Below, one piece after another: positions 10,255-21,173 of a stretch of 64,000 bases of DNA. The notes under the pieces are model-generated. The model saw only the letters and a program-made list of their open reading frames with translations. It was not told the DNA's origin and made no database searches. Each line of letters begins with the position of its first letter. The first letter of the stretch is position 1. The position numbers and the translations under genes were made by a program. Origin of the DNA: Tenrec ecaudatus (lineage: Eukaryota > Chordata > Mammalia > Afrosoricida > Tenrecidae); contig NC_134546.1 of NCBI RefSeq assembly GCF_050624435.1, positions 11,989,001-12,053,000 on the forward strand. The letters run 5' to 3'.

Positions 10255-10740
10255 TGGATGGGTCCTTCATTCTTTAAAATCATTTTTTCCCCAAAAGTTT
10301 CATTGACCTGTAGTTCCCATAGCATACAATCAATAATAGTTTAGTCACATCAAGAAGAGTTTTTCTATCATCACCACAGTCAGTTTGAGGCCATTTCTTC
10401 ACTCTTGTACATATCTTTATTAGCTTCTCATTTTCCCCCAACCTCCCCTGCCATGCCCCCAAGAAACCATTAATCTAGTTACTGCCTCGATAGATTTACC
10501 TATCTTGGATTTCATCTACAGAAAAAAACATTAAAAGAAAAAAAACCTAGCAACAATAACAAAGTAAAAGATAAAAGAAATCAATAGAAAAGAAGACAGA
10601 AGATATTAAAAACTAGGGGAAAATTAAATAAATCAAAAGGGAGATGAAATGACAGGGTGTTAAATTCTAACCTCACTGCATCTGCAACAATCCCCTTTCC
10701 GACACTTTCTGCATTAGTGGACATTTCATAGCACAACTAT
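10255..10740 (-). mobile_element. Old afrotherian L1 3' UTR fragment
   Basis: Plus-strand order 'agaagagtttttctatcatcaccacag', 'ccatttcttcactcttgtac', 'ccaagaaaccattaatctagttactgcctc', 'acctatcttggatttcat', then an A-rich tract (10520-10640) and 'gtgttaaattctaacctcactgcatctgc', as in elephant-type L1 3' UTRs read backwards. No coding part. Confidence 0.55.
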
Positions 10741-11714
10741 TAAGCTTTTCCAGGAAGCTTAATTTTCACGGTAACTAAAATGGATTGGCTCCAGAATACA
10801 GGGAGGCAGGAGGACCCTGGGTGGTCTGTGGATGGGCCAGTGAGAGGACTTGACGTTATAACCTGGTGATTCTCATCAGGAATGAAGTTGCCTTGGCAAT
10901 GGGTGGATACATTTTTGGTTGCCTTCTGGAGAGGAGAGGCTACTAACATCTCATGGGTAGAGGCCAGGGGTTTTGCCAAACATCTTACAACGTTGGGACC
11001 GCCCCCACTACACAGCATTATCTGGCCCCAAACATCTATGGTGGCACTTGTGAGAAGTCTTGTAGTACATTGACCTCAGACGACAATGGCTGAATATCGA
11101 TCTTCCTGTCCTCTGTGTCCCCCTACCTCTTCTACTTTGTGTGTAATATTCACCCAAACTTTTGAGAGCTTCCTCTGTATTCAGGCTAAGCGGGAGGCTA
11201 ACAGATGACCAAGAGCAACAAGAGAACCTTATGTTGCTCTCCTCTGGGTGTAACAGGGCACAGCCCTTCAGCATGGTCGCTCCTGCCCTAGACAGAAAGC
11301 TCACAGCATCAGTGGTACTGCTGAGTGATGGCTTGTTCTCTACAAATGCCTGTACCCCTTTGGTGTGGAAGGTTGATAGGGCAGGTTTTTGGTGTGGAAG
11401 GTTGATAGGGCAGGTTTTCTGATGTGCCCAATGCTGGGAGCTGACCTGTGAGTTCAGAGGGCCAATGCACTGTGTGCAGGGCCTTCTGGGCCCTCCTCCC
11501 CACAGCTCCCTGATTCAGCTGAAATGGACTCTGACCGGAGCGTGACTCCAGAGTTTTCCTCTTGCTCAATAGTGATTACTCATGGCCGATCAAAGGAGTT
11601 CTGCAGTAAAACCCCCACATTTGGCCACAGGAAGTCCTGCTCACATTGCCTGGGTGGGGAATTTGGGAAATAAAGTCACTCGGGCCATTCACACTTCAGT
11701 CATTCTACACTCAA
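10741..11714. other. Unrecognised sequence
   Basis: Aside from the 29-bp duplication at 11362-11419, nothing is recognised. Frames of 60-98 codons occur on both strands without features. Confidence 0.3.
11362..11419 (+). repeat. 29-bp tandem duplication
   Basis: Two adjacent 29-bp units starting 'ggtgtggaaggttgataggg' at 11362 and 11391 differ only at the last base. This looks like a recent slippage or replication duplication. Confidence 0.95.
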
Positions 11715-11877
11715 ACTACTCAAACAAAGCCCCTACCGTGGAGTTGTTATAGTTTATAGGGACTCTCCATGGGGTTTCTGAGATTGTAAATTGTTACGGG
11801 AGCAGTAGCCTTATCTTTCTTCCATGGAGTAGCTGGTGGGTTCGAACTACCGCCTAACACCACCAGGGCTCCTAGCC
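11715..11877 (-). mobile_element. AfroSINE
   Basis: Plus strand shows 'ggggtttctgagattgtaa', 'ttacgggagcagtagcc', 'agtagctggtgggttcgaactacc' (reverse B box) and 'accaccagggctccta' (reverse 5' head). The 5' head is on the right, so the element is on the minus strand. Confidence 0.8.
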
Positions 11878-12125
11878 ACCCTTTCATGCACTCTGAGTCT
11901 CAAGGGCTCTGTGGACTGAGGAAGTTTATTTTCCAGAAGAATCCTGGTGTAGGGAGGCAGGGTAAATGGGAAAGCAGAAGGTATGAACTCTACCCACGAC
12001 TTGGATACTAGCTGCCTGGGCTTGCCCACCCTAGCCCTTCCAGAAGAGAGGTCCCCATCCTGCTCTGTTGGAATAGAGCAATCGCTCTGCTCATGGAGTT
12101 ATGGTGGTCAGTAAAGAAGTACTGC

Positions 12126-13037
12126 CTCAAAGAACAAAAAACCATATCATTGCATGCTCACCTCCACGATACGATCTCTGAAGACAAATGGGTGCATAAG
12201 CAAATGTGGTGAAGAAAGCTGATGATGCCTGGCTATCAAAAGATATAGCATCTGGGGTCTTAAAGGCTTGAAGGTAAACAAGCGGCCATCTAGCTCAGAA
12301 GCAACAAAGCCCACATGGAAGAAACACACCAGCCTGTGCAATCACGTGGTGTTGAAGTGATCAGGTATCAGGCATCATCCGAACAAAAAATCTTATCATA
12401 GTGAATGATAGGGGGGAGTGCGGAGTGGAGATTCAAAGCCCATTTATTGGCCATTGGACATCCCCCTTACAGAAGGGTCTGGGGGAATAAGCGAGCAAGT
12501 CAGGGTGAGATGTAGCAACAATGAAACATACAACTTTCCTCTAGTTCCTAAAGGCTTCCTCCTCCCCCACTATCATGATCCCAATTCTACCTTAACAATC
12601 TGGCTAGACCAGAGGATGTCCACTGGTACCGATAGGAACTGGAAACACCGGGAATCCAGAGCAGATGATCCCTTCAGGACCAGTGATGTCAGTGGCGATA
12701 CTGGGAGGGTACAGGGGCGGTGGGGTAGAAAGAGGGAACCAATTACAAGGATCTACATGTGACCTCCTCCCTGGGGGATGTACAATAGAAAAGTGGGTGA
12801 AGGAAGACGTCAGACAGGACAAGATATGACAAAATAATAATTTATAAATTATCAAGGGTTCATGGGGGGGGAGCATGGAGGGAGGGAAAAAATGAGGAGC
12901 TGATGTCAGGGGCTTATGTGGAGAGCAAATGTTTTGAGAATGATGAGGGCAATGAATGCCCAAATGTGCTTTACACAATGGATGTATGTATGGATTGTGA
13001 TAAGAGTTGTATGAGCCCCTAATAAAACGATTTTTAG
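12126..13037 (+). mobile_element. 5'-truncated L1, 3' UTR only
   Basis: Contains 'ggtgaagaaagctgatgatgcc', 'aaaagatatagcatctggggtcttaaaggcttgaagg', then the long conserved 3' UTR and the tail 'ggattgtgataagagttgtatgagcccc', 'taataaaacgattttta'. A near-identical duplication (GAAGTACTGC against AAAGTACTGC) ends at 12125 and restarts near 13038. The plus strand is open from 12418 (a GTG) to the stop at 12762; related frames occur in other copies. The minus strand is open for 152 codons (12604-13062). Confidence 0.85.
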
Positions 13038-13047
13038 AAAGTACTGC

Positions 13048-13470
13048 TATAAAAGAATACAAACCTTTATTAAACAGAAATATCCAAATGAGAAGTTATT
13101 GTTTCTTGGCGTGTCCTCTATGTAGGTCTGTACACTTCTAAAGGATGGTGTTTCCATTTCTCTACCCTTCCCCAGAGACTCTGAGCTCTTCAATTTCTAG
13201 GATATCATACAACAGCTTTGTCATACTCAAGGGACTCACATCATGTTCCTTTGCAGTGGTTTTTGAGTTTCAGGAATAGAGACAAGTCTGAAGGGCAAGA
13301 TTAGGGCTGTCATGTGGGTGGGTGGAGTCAGGCTCCCCAATGAATATCTCCTAGGAGAGCTCTTGTTACCCTCAAACAATAAGCATGTATGTTGTTTTAA
13401 TGGGGGGGGGGGGAAGAAAGTCCCCACCCCACCTTTCTTTGCCCATTCTCATTAAGTTTTCAATTTTCTT
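13048..13470. other. Unrecognised sequence
   Basis: Includes a G run near 13402. No gene or repeat identified. Confidence 0.3.
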
Positions 13471-13483
13471 AAAAAGTTCTCCT

Positions 13484-13579
13484 GGAATGATGAGGGCAAC
13501 AAATGTGCTTGACATGATGGATGGATGGATTGTGGTAAGAGTTGTACGAGGCCCCAATAAAATGATTTAAAAATGAAAA
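13484..13579 (+). mobile_element. Very short L1 3' tail (about 96 bp)
   Basis: 'gaatgatgagggcaacaaatgtgcttgacatgatgg' to 'gccccaataaaatgatttaaaaatg' is only the last part of the young L1. The flanks repeat AAAAGTTCTCCT (left ending 13483, right within 13579-13591), so it is an independent target-primed insertion with extreme 5' truncation. Confidence 0.85.
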
Positions 13580-13591
13580 AAAAGTTCTCCT

Positions 13592-14039
13592 AATACACAC
13601 ATGAGGAGTATCCTGTGTCCTTTCAGAACATCCATTTGGATCACTGCTTAGGTGTCTCCAAAAATAGTCCCTGTAATTTCTCTGCCTTGAATTTGACCCA
13701 GCAGATCCCATTGGAAGCCACTGCTTCCATTGGCTTATTTATTGATTTAATTTTTGGGGGTGGGGGCAGAGATGGTTCCCTAAAGAGACAAAGACAAGGG
13801 AATAACTGAGAGAGCTTGTCTGTAGCCATCCACTGATTTCAGAGACGTGTCTAAACACCTTGGATTTGGAATAAATCCACGCATGCATGACCTGGACCTC
13901 CAGTGGCAACATTTTCTGACCCATCCTTATAGAGCATAACATAGCTCTTTATATTTCCATCCTTTATATCCTTGACGGTCCTTACTGAAGAGCCCAGGTC
14001 AGGGCAGAAGGTGTGTAGAATTCTTGCAAAAGATCTTTA
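13592..14039. other. Unrecognised sequence
   Basis: No family recognised; contains T- and G-rich runs near 13745. Confidence 0.3.
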
Positions 14040-14260
14040 TGGATAAAATTGTTCCACTACCCCTGCAAATAGGAATTGGAATTCTTATCTCAATAACTAT
14101 GGGTGCAATCCAGTTTGAAAATGGGCTGTTCTTTGTTATGTTAATGGAACCATATCTGAGTAGAGTGGGCTCTAAATAGAATCATTTCTGTGTTACAGAA
14201 AGAGTGGATTAGACACAGAAACTGGAACATATGGAGGAAGGCAGGCACCATGTGAGAATC
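14040..14260 (+). mobile_element. MLT-like LTR fragment
   Basis: 'aaaatgggctgttctttgttatgttaatggaaccatatctgagtagagtgggc', 'ctgtgttacagaaagagtggattagacacagaaactgg', 'aggcaccatgtgagaatcc' follows the central order of old MaLR/MLT elements. Ends not found. Confidence 0.45.
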
Positions 14261-14359
14261 CTTACTAACCAAAGAACCGAGGAATGCCCTGGGCTACTGA
14301 CAAGGAAGCAGGTGACCTGACCAAGAAGACCCTCTCTGAGACTTTGAGCCCCAGAACAG

Positions 14360-14510
14360 TGTTTTTGTCACTTCTGACTCCAGTAGGCCCTGTACAGCGG
14401 GAGAAGCACTGCCTGGCCGTGTGCCACCCTCCATACAGATGCTGTAATGCCGGAGCCCATTGTTGCAGCCACGGTATCGGTCTATCTTGCCTTTTCACTG
14501 TCAAGCTACC
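14360..14510 (-). mobile_element. RTE 3' end fragment
   Basis: 'cctgtacagcgggagaagcactgcctggccgtgtgccaccctcc', then 'gccggagcccattgttgcagccacggtatcggtctatctt', is the reverse of the terminal RTE ORF2 region. The rest of the element is absent. Confidence 0.65.
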
Positions 14511-15040
14511 TCCTTTTCACTGCCCCTCAATTCCACTCAGCAGGAACTTTACCAGAACTGTGGGGGAAACAACTTTTCTGTTCTTTGAAGCCACAGCAAC
14601 GGGGGCACGTGAGACAAAGCCTGTGTGTTTGTGCCACAAACATTGCCCACAGAGTGAGTATATAACACGTCCGATGTGTGCGTTCCATTGAGTGAAAAGA
14701 CAGAGATCAAGTGAAAGGTGCTGAATTCAGAGTAAATTGTCATTTCCAGGCGATTCCTGCTCCAAACCACAGCCTATTTGATATCTGCGTTCTCTCTGAC
14801 AGCTAAACCCTCCCCGATGCCATCTCTCCACTCCGGAACCTGGCCTTGCTGTGGACTTTTCCACAAGCTCACTGTGTTTTCTTTCCCTCCGCCTTTGTCC
14901 CTCACACCTGGACTGCATCACGTCACCACTCAAAGAGGCCCCGAGCTGCCCCCACCCCACCCTCAGTCCTTTGGCCCTGTTCTGGATGGTCAGTATCCTG
15001 CAACCGGGAAAACCAGTGATGGGGGTAGGTCCTATTGACT
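14511..15040. other. Unrecognised sequence
   Basis: Rich in short pyrimidine runs. No repeat or exon recognised. Frames up to 112 codons on the minus strand have no features. Confidence 0.3.
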
Positions 15041-15044
15041 GTTG

Positions 15045-15355
15045 AGTGGGGCTTGGCGTCATCAATTAGAGCCTCGTCAGGCACCATCTTCACAGTCTTC
15101 GATTTGTGTGAGCCATTGTGGTAGCGGCTATGTCGATCCATCGCAGTGAGGATCTTCTTTTTTGATAATCCTCTACCTTACCAAGCATGAGGTTCCCCTC
15201 CAAGGACTGGTTTCCTTTGATGACATGTCCTAAGCATGTGAGATGAAGTTTGCCATCCTCGCCTCTCAGGAGCATTCTGGCTGCACATCTTTCAAGACAG
15301 ACGTGTTTGTCTTCTGACGGTCCACGGTACCCTCAGAGTCCAGAGTGTTCATGCA
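15045..15355 (-). pseudogene. RTE ORF2 C-terminal remnant
   Basis: Reverse of the RTE end: 'ctctaccttaccaagcatgaggttcccctccaaggactgg', 'tgacatgtcctaagcatgtgagatgaag', 'tcaggagcattctggctgcacatctttcaagacag'. A 61-codon minus frame at 15090-15275 keeps C-terminal text ('GKVEDYQKRRSSLRWID'), in place of the usual 'KVEGQRKRGRPS.RWID' pattern. Confidence 0.75.
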
Positions 15356-15439
15356 TTATCCTATGGAACCGGCACCCCCGGTACTTTCCACGTTCTTGAT
15401 TCCAAGGCCTCCATTTCCAGTCCATCCAGTTCAACTCCT

Positions 15440-15637
15440 TGCCCTGCTGGTAGAATAGCTTGTATATTGGACTGCCAACCACAAGCCCAATGGTTCAAAC
15501 CTATGCATGAGTTGCTCCATGGGAAACGATGAGTCTTTCTGTCTCTGTCAAGATTCACAACCTTGGAAGCCTACAGGGACAGCTCTACTCCTAGGGCCCC
15601 TATGAGTCAGAATTGACTTGAGAGCGGTGAGTGGCCA
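15440..15637 (+). mobile_element. AfroSINE
   Basis: 'ggactgccaaccacaagcccaatggttcaaacc', 'gagttgctccatgggaaa', 'ggaagcctacagggacagctctactcctagggcccctatgagtcagaattgacttgag'. The 5' head is weak; the 3' part is clear. Confidence 0.8.
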
Positions 15638-15784
15638 TCGCATTCCTGAGCTTCAAAGTAGTTAGCACGATGGTCTCCTTAATCCGATGTCGGAATAGTC
15701 TCACAGCTTGACATGAAGAATCATGTCCTGAACGCAAAAGGAGAGTGACCGACCTTACCACTTACTTGGCATAATTCTTTAAAT

Positions 15785-15995
15785 AAGGGGCCCTGGTGGA
15801 GCAGTGGTTAAGTGCTTGCCTGCCAGCCCAAACACTGGCATTTTTAATCCCTCACCTGCTCCTAGGTAGAAAGGCCTAGTCCTGTGCTCTGGCAAAGATT
15901 TCAGTCTTGAAAACCCTACGGGGTATGGGTATGGGTGGGGTGCTGCAGTGCTGCTCTGTCCTAAAAAGTCATGGTGAGTTGGACTCGATGGGACA
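15785..15995 (+). mobile_element. AfroSINE
   Basis: Starts 'ggggccctggtggagcagtggttaagtgcttgcctgccagcc' (tRNA-like A box) and ends 'gctctgtcctaaaaagtcatggtgagttggactcgatggga'. It abuts the L1 3' UTR copy that follows. Confidence 0.85.
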
Positions 15996-16019
15996 GCAGA
16001 GTGTCCCATTAAAATGACA

Positions 16020-16825
16020 GTCTGTGGGTGCATAAAAAACAGTGGCGAAGAAAGCTGATGGTGCCCAGCTATCAAAAGATATAGCTTCTGGGTCTTAAAG
16101 GCTTGAAGGTAAACAAGCGGCCATCTAGCTCAGAAGCAACAAAGCCCACATGGAAGAAGCACACCAGCCTGTGTGACCAGGTATCAGGCATCATCAGAAC
16201 AAAAAATCATATCATGAATGAGGGGGAGTACAGATTGGGTACCCAAGACCATCTGTAGGCAACTGGACATCCCTTACAGATGGGTCGTGGGGAAGAGACA
16301 AGACAGTCAGGGTGCAGTGTAGCAATGATGAAACATACAACTTTCCTCTAGTTCCTAAATGCTTTCTCAGGCCCCATTATCGTGATCCCAATTCTACCTT
16401 ACAAATCTGGCTATACCAGAGGATATACACTGGTACAGAAAGGAACTGGAAACACAGGGAATCCAAGGCAAATGACCCTTTCAGGACCAGTGGCAATACC
16501 GGGAGGGTGGGGTGGAAAGGGGGAACCGATTATAAGGATCTACATATAGCCTCCTCCCTGGGGGATCGACAACAGAAAAGTGGGTGAAGGGAGATGTTGG
16601 ACAGTGCAAGATATAACAAAATAATAATAATTTGTGAATTATCAACAGTTTATGGGGGGGAGGGAGAGGAAAAAATGAGGAGCTGATACCAAGGGCTCAA
16701 GTAGAAAGCAAATGTTTTGAGAATGATGATGGCAACAAATGTACAAATGTGCTTGACACAATGGATGAAAGTATGGATTGCTATAAGAGTTGTATGAGCC
16801 CCCAATAAATGATTAATGAAGATTA
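16020..16825 (+). mobile_element. 5'-truncated L1, 3' UTR only
   Basis: Starts 'ctgtgggtgcataaaaaacagtggcgaagaaagctgatgg' and ends 'gttgtatgagcccccaataaatgatta'. Closely parallels 12180-13035. The GTG-started plus frame 16312-16587 matches the frame in that copy for about 65 codons, then leaves it by a shift before the shared stop. Target duplication not clear. Confidence 0.85.
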
Positions 16826-18215
16826 ACCCCAATAATAATAACCACAACAATCCATGTAGAAGGCAGACACCCCATTCTTCTTTAATTCATTCATCACCAC
16901 CGTCAGGATGGAAGTCACCCATAAGGAAACCCCTAGAAGATGTCACATGGTCCTGTGGACTGCCATGAACAGGAGATTCCACGCCCCCGCCCCCCACTGG
17001 ATGTCCTCTAAGGGATGGATGCTCACGTCTCATTCCCGTTTGGGAAGTCGCCACACAGCCCTGGTATCATTCAGTGTGCCGTGCCCAAGAACGATGGGGA
17101 GCCCCGTGCTTACTTCAGACACCAGAATCTGTTTCCTCTCCCTGATCACCCTGCGTGGACCCCGGGGACTGAGGAGCAGAGAACAACATGGTCACAAACA
17201 GCACCCGCGGGCTCCCTCTCGTGGAGACAACAAGAGCCAAGAAAAGTCGCTGAAGCAGCCCCAAGGAACACGACCTGGGAAAATCAGGGCGCTGCACTTT
17301 GCCGTGTATTGCAAAAAATGGGTCGGAAGCCACTGTGTGTGTGTGCGCGCGCGCCTGCACGCACGCACGCACGCACATGAGAATTAACTGAATAACTGAA
17401 ATGTGCCCATCATTCAAATACCAACCTCTGGCCAATCAGGTCATTCATTGCCCCTGTACAATCAGCTTTTCCACCAGGACTGTTTACAGGAGGCAAACCC
17501 GTTAGGAGTCCGGCCCCCTTTCTTCTCTGGTGGGAAGAAACAATGGGCATGAGGAGCGAGTGGGCAGCCGGCAGGGAAGTGGAGGCAGAGAGCAGAGAAG
17601 ACACACACACATTGGAGGCAGATGTCTTTGAAGAGACATGGCGGGAAGATGGGGTTTGAGGGAGAACTTTTCACAGGGAGGGAGGAGAAGTGGTTACATC
17701 ATCTTTTTCATTTCCTGATTTACTGTTTAAAACCAACACATCATACAGACAAATCTGTGAGAAATAGAAATAATATGTATCTCTAATATGTATGAAAATA
17801 TAAAATGCTATTACACATGTGGGGTCCCAGGGTGATGGAAATGACTGATGACCTCTAGTGCTCATCAAAGCCATTGATGTCGTGAGTCAACCTGGAGGTG
17901 GCTAGGAAGAAAGGCCTGGTGATATTCTTCTGGAAATAAAAAAAACAGTCATCGAACGCTCCCTGGAGCACAGTTCTACTCCGGCACACGTGGGGTTCCC
18001 CGTGTCGGAGCCCACTTGGTGGTGAGTGGGATAACTAAAAAGTAAAATTCCTCACCCATTCATCTCAGCCTCCATGTCCCTGTCCCCAAAGGTCGCACCT
18101 ATGATCAGTTTCTTGTATGCCCTTGCAGGAAGAAAAGAAGTAACACCATGGCTGTGGACTTCTCTGTGGTTCCCACGTGGAAGAAGAGACTTGGCAGACT
18201 TGGAACCAAGAATGG
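16826..18215. other. Unrecognised sequence with a TG/CG tract
   Basis: A purine-pyrimidine alternating tract, (TG)n(CG)n then (CACG)n, lies at about 17334-17376 and could favour Z-DNA. Plus-strand frames of 159 and 121 codons (16908-17387, 17015-17380) overlap out of frame and end in that tract; neither shows a domain. Otherwise nothing recognised. Confidence 0.35.
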
Positions 18216-18330
18216 AACCAACTTGCTGCCATCAAGTTGATTCCGACATGTCATGCCCCTACAGGATGGAGCGGAATTGCGTCTGTCGGTTTCCAAGGCC
18301 GTGCATCTTTGTAGGCGCAGGAAGACACTG
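18216..18330 (-). mobile_element. AfroSINE 3' half
   Basis: 'ttgctgccatcaagttgattccgacatgtcatgcccctacaggatggagcggaattg' then 'tttccaaggccgtgcatcttt' is the reversed AfroSINE 3' end; the tRNA-like head is missing. Confidence 0.65.
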
Positions 18331-19187
18331 ATGAGAAAGGGCCAGGTACAGAAACAGGTGCCAGAGTCGGATGTCCAGGGAGTGGTGACAGGGAGGGGTG
18401 TTGAATTATAAGGAAGTTCCAGCCGGGGCACCGGATGATGGCAGGGGCCAGAGTTCGGAGTGGGGCTTTGGGAGACCAGGCCCAGAAAGCAGGCCGGGTG
18501 GCCAGGGTGGAAGTTCTGAGGTCGGTAAGGGGAGGAAAGCTTGGCTGCGGGGCGGGGAGGACCAATGTTTTGGAAACAGTCGCTGGGAACAGGGAGCATG
18601 CGTAACAGGTCTTCGTGCCTGGTGTCTGGGGAGTGTGGGAGACCGAGTGGCCTCCTGCTGGAGAAGCAGGCGGTGGCCCAGGCATTCAGCAGAAAGGCTG
18701 AGAAGCAGAGGCGGCTGTTTACATGGGAACGGGGCCTCCAGAGAGTTCTGGTGGGGGAGGCTCCATGCAGAAAGGGGAGCCGTGAGGTGGGTGGACCTGG
18801 TGGGTGGGAGGAAGGGCTGCCTTGGGGCTGTGACTGAGAAAGCAGATATGAATGGTTCTGCCAGGCCTCAGAGTTCCTGTCTTTGACAGCCTTTGTTTGG
18901 ATGCCAGGCCCGGCTGCAAGTCCCGGGCAGGTCTTGGCAGGGTCTGAAAGGGACAGCTGTGAAAGCTTGGTGGTCAGGTGGCCTTGAGTCCGCTGGTGGG
19001 AGTCAGCCCCTTCTGGAGTTCAACACCAGCGCCCTTGGGAAAGGTACACAACCTTTGTTAGCATTAGGTGACGAGACCAGTACCCACCTCCTGTACTGAT
19101 GACCATGTGAGAACGGCATCCGGCAGACTTGGTGTATCTGAGATCAATGGTCATCATCAGCTGGCCTTGCCTCGGTTTGTAGACTTC
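18331..19187. other. GC-rich unrecognised sequence
   Basis: Purine-rich and GC-rich, with a 162-codon plus frame (18398-18886) and minus frames of 144-164 codons that overlap one another. None has a recognisable motif. The composition alone lengthens such frames. Confidence 0.3.
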
Positions 19188-19345
19188 TCGTTCACTCATG
19201 CCGTCAAGTCGATTCTGACTCTCAGAGACCCAGGTGACCATGTAGAAGTGCCCCCTAGGGTGTTCTCTGCTGTCACCTTTATGGAAGCACCTCACCGTGT
19301 CTTTGCTCCGGGGGAGCTGCTGGCTGGGTTTGAACTGCCCGGTGA
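19188..19345 (-). mobile_element. AfroSINE
   Basis: 'ctcatgccgtcaagtcgattctgactctcagagaccc', 'cctttatggaagcacc', 'gggggagctgctggctgggtttgaactgccc' is the reversed element from its 3' end to its B box. The 5' head is replaced by the RTE that follows. Confidence 0.75.
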
Positions 19346-19349
19346 GCGA

Positions 19350-19755
19350 GGGGCTGCTGCTGCTGCTTTGTTGTCAGGCCCTATTGAGTTGACTCTAGCT
19401 CATAGCAACCCCACACACAACAGAGCGCAACGCCGCCCGGCCCTGTACCCTCCTCCCAATTGTCCTTATGTTTGAGCCCATGGTTGCAGTCCCGGAGTCA
19501 ATCCATCTCCTTGAGGCCCTTCCTCTTTTCCGCTGCCCCTCCACTTTATCAAGCATCATGACCCTCTCCAGGGACTGGTCTCTCCTGACATGTCCAAAGC
19601 CCATCAGATGAAGTCTCGCCTTTGTTGCCTCTAAGGAGCATTCTGGCCATACTTCCAAGACCGGTGTGTTTGTTCTGTTGGCTGTCTGTGGAACTATCCA
19701 TCTTCTTCCCCAGCACCGTAATACAAACACATCGTTCCTACTTCAAGGCAAGGTC
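19350..19755 (-). pseudogene. RTE ORF2 C-terminal remnant with open frame
   Basis: One of the best-preserved RTE ends: the minus frame 19395-19730 (111 codons) keeps the C-terminus in one piece, with 'PECSLEATKARLHLMGFGHV', 'KVEGQRKRGRASRRWID' and 'SNIRTIG'. The upstream reverse transcriptase domain is missing. It ends with the 'gctgctgctgctttgttgtc' tail on the left, the reverse of the RTE (CAA)n/(CAG)n end. Confidence 0.8.
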
Positions 19756-19904
19756 AACATGGCCTAATGGTGCTTCCTTGCTAACCTGTTGTGAATTGTT
19801 TCATTGGATGAGGTGAAAAATATGGACAACAGTTCACGACAGACTAGCAAGTGAGCCCAAGCAAACACACACTTAGCTTGCTTACTGGGTACTTGATCCC
19901 TGTC

Positions 19905-20120
19905 CAGCAGCCCTGGTGGCACAGTCGTGAGGAGCTGGGCTGCGATCCTCAAGGTCAGCAGTTGAAAGCCACCAGCTTCTCCTCAGAAGAAAGATGGGGC
20001 TTTCTACTCTCATAAAGAGTTACAGTCTCAGAAACCCGCAGGGGCAGTTCGACCTGGCCGATAGAGTCTCTATGAGTTGGCATCTACTCTGATGTAGTGA
20101 GTTTGGTTTGTGTTTTGGCT
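19905..20120 (+). mobile_element. AfroSINE
   Basis: 'agcagccctggtggcacagtcgtgagg', 'gtcagcagttgaaagccaccagc', 'ttacagtctcagaaacccgcaggggcagttcgacc', 'agagtctctatgagttggcatctact' in the expected order. Confidence 0.85.
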
Positions 20121-20289
20121 CCCTGTCAGAGACTATACACTTGAAAAGGGGGTTGGATTCTGCAGGAAGGTGTTGTGAGTTGGAAAAGACAATTGCCAGA
20201 CATACCTAGAAGCAGGATCTTTGAAGTGGGAAAAAAAAGTAAAATCGTCCACTACAGAGTAAGCACAAATAAACCCATGCTTACCCTGT

Positions 20290-20528
20290 TTATTGGGTCA
20301 TCTGAGACCGTGACCTTTCCATTGGCAGCCAAGCACTTGAGCATTTTCCACCAGGGCTCCTAGTTTTTGGACTAAACCCACTGCTCTCAAGTGTATTCCT
20401 ATGCATAGGGATGCTCTGGAGGGCTTCTGAGACGGTCACGCTTTACTGGGGCAGACAGCCTCATCTTTCGTGCACGGAGCAGCTGGTGGGTTTGAACAGC
20501 TAACCTTGAAGTTAGCAGGTCCAACCCT
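20290..20528 (-). mobile_element. Two adjacent AfroSINE pieces
   Basis: 20290-20365 ends in 'ggcagccaagcacttgagcattttccaccagggctcct', the reversed 5' head. 20400-20528 carries 'ggcttctgagacggtcacgctttactggggcagacagcc' and 'agcagctggtgggtttgaacagctaacc', the reversed middle and B box of a second copy. Confidence 0.7.
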
Positions 20529-21173
20529 TACCTGGAGTGTAGACTGGTGAAGAGTGAAAGCAGTGAGTGCCTTCTCTGCTACCTCCTTCTAAACCCATCA
20601 CCTCAGACAGGGAGTTTATAGCAGTGGCGTCACTGGGTTGGTGCCAGCTAGTATGTAACTCTTGGTGTCCCCTCTGCCTCTTTGAGGGCAGGTCACAGGG
20701 GCCTTGCCCCTGGGGCTCCCCACAACCCATCTCTCATTCTATTGGCCCCGGTGGAGACCCTTGTCCACCTTCGCTTCTGCACAGCTGCCTGCACCTGACT
20801 GGAAGGTTGTGGGGTGGGAGAGAGTGGTGACACATTGCTGGGTGTTGATGCTACTGCCTTGACAGCCCACCCCAGTAATGCCCTGCCCCTACTCCACCCA
20901 ATGCTGCGCCACAGAGCAGGGGTCATTTGGGAAGTACCCCCTTGGTGGAGTTGGTGGGGGGAGTGTTTCACACAACCCTCCCACTCCGCCGGTACCTCTC
21001 AGCGATACCTTTCAAGAACTTGGTCTCCTTTTGTTTGCATGTTTCTATCGGAGACACCAATGCCGTTTTCACAAAAAGCTCATGAGAAGGAAGTGAGATT
21101 TTGCCTGTGACGTGCTGGACATAGAGGATGTTCATCAGTGGAAGGATTGCATAAAGGACCTGGGGGTTCTTCC
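20529..21173. other. Unrecognised sequence
   Basis: Includes 'tatagcagtggcgtcactgggttggtgcc', which I have a vague memory of as a repeat, but I cannot name it. No exon supported. Confidence 0.3.

Noticed and set aside
16908..17387. Plus-strand ORFs of 159 and 121 codons
   Set aside because: They overlap out of frame and terminate in a simple repeat; no family resemblance.
18105..18886. Overlapping ORFs of 144-164 codons on both strands
   Set aside because: GC-rich composition lowers stop frequency; frames overlap one another on both strands with no domain or start context.
18541..18900. CpG island promoter
   Set aside because: GC-rich, but CpG dinucleotides are sparse by eye and no first exon is apparent.
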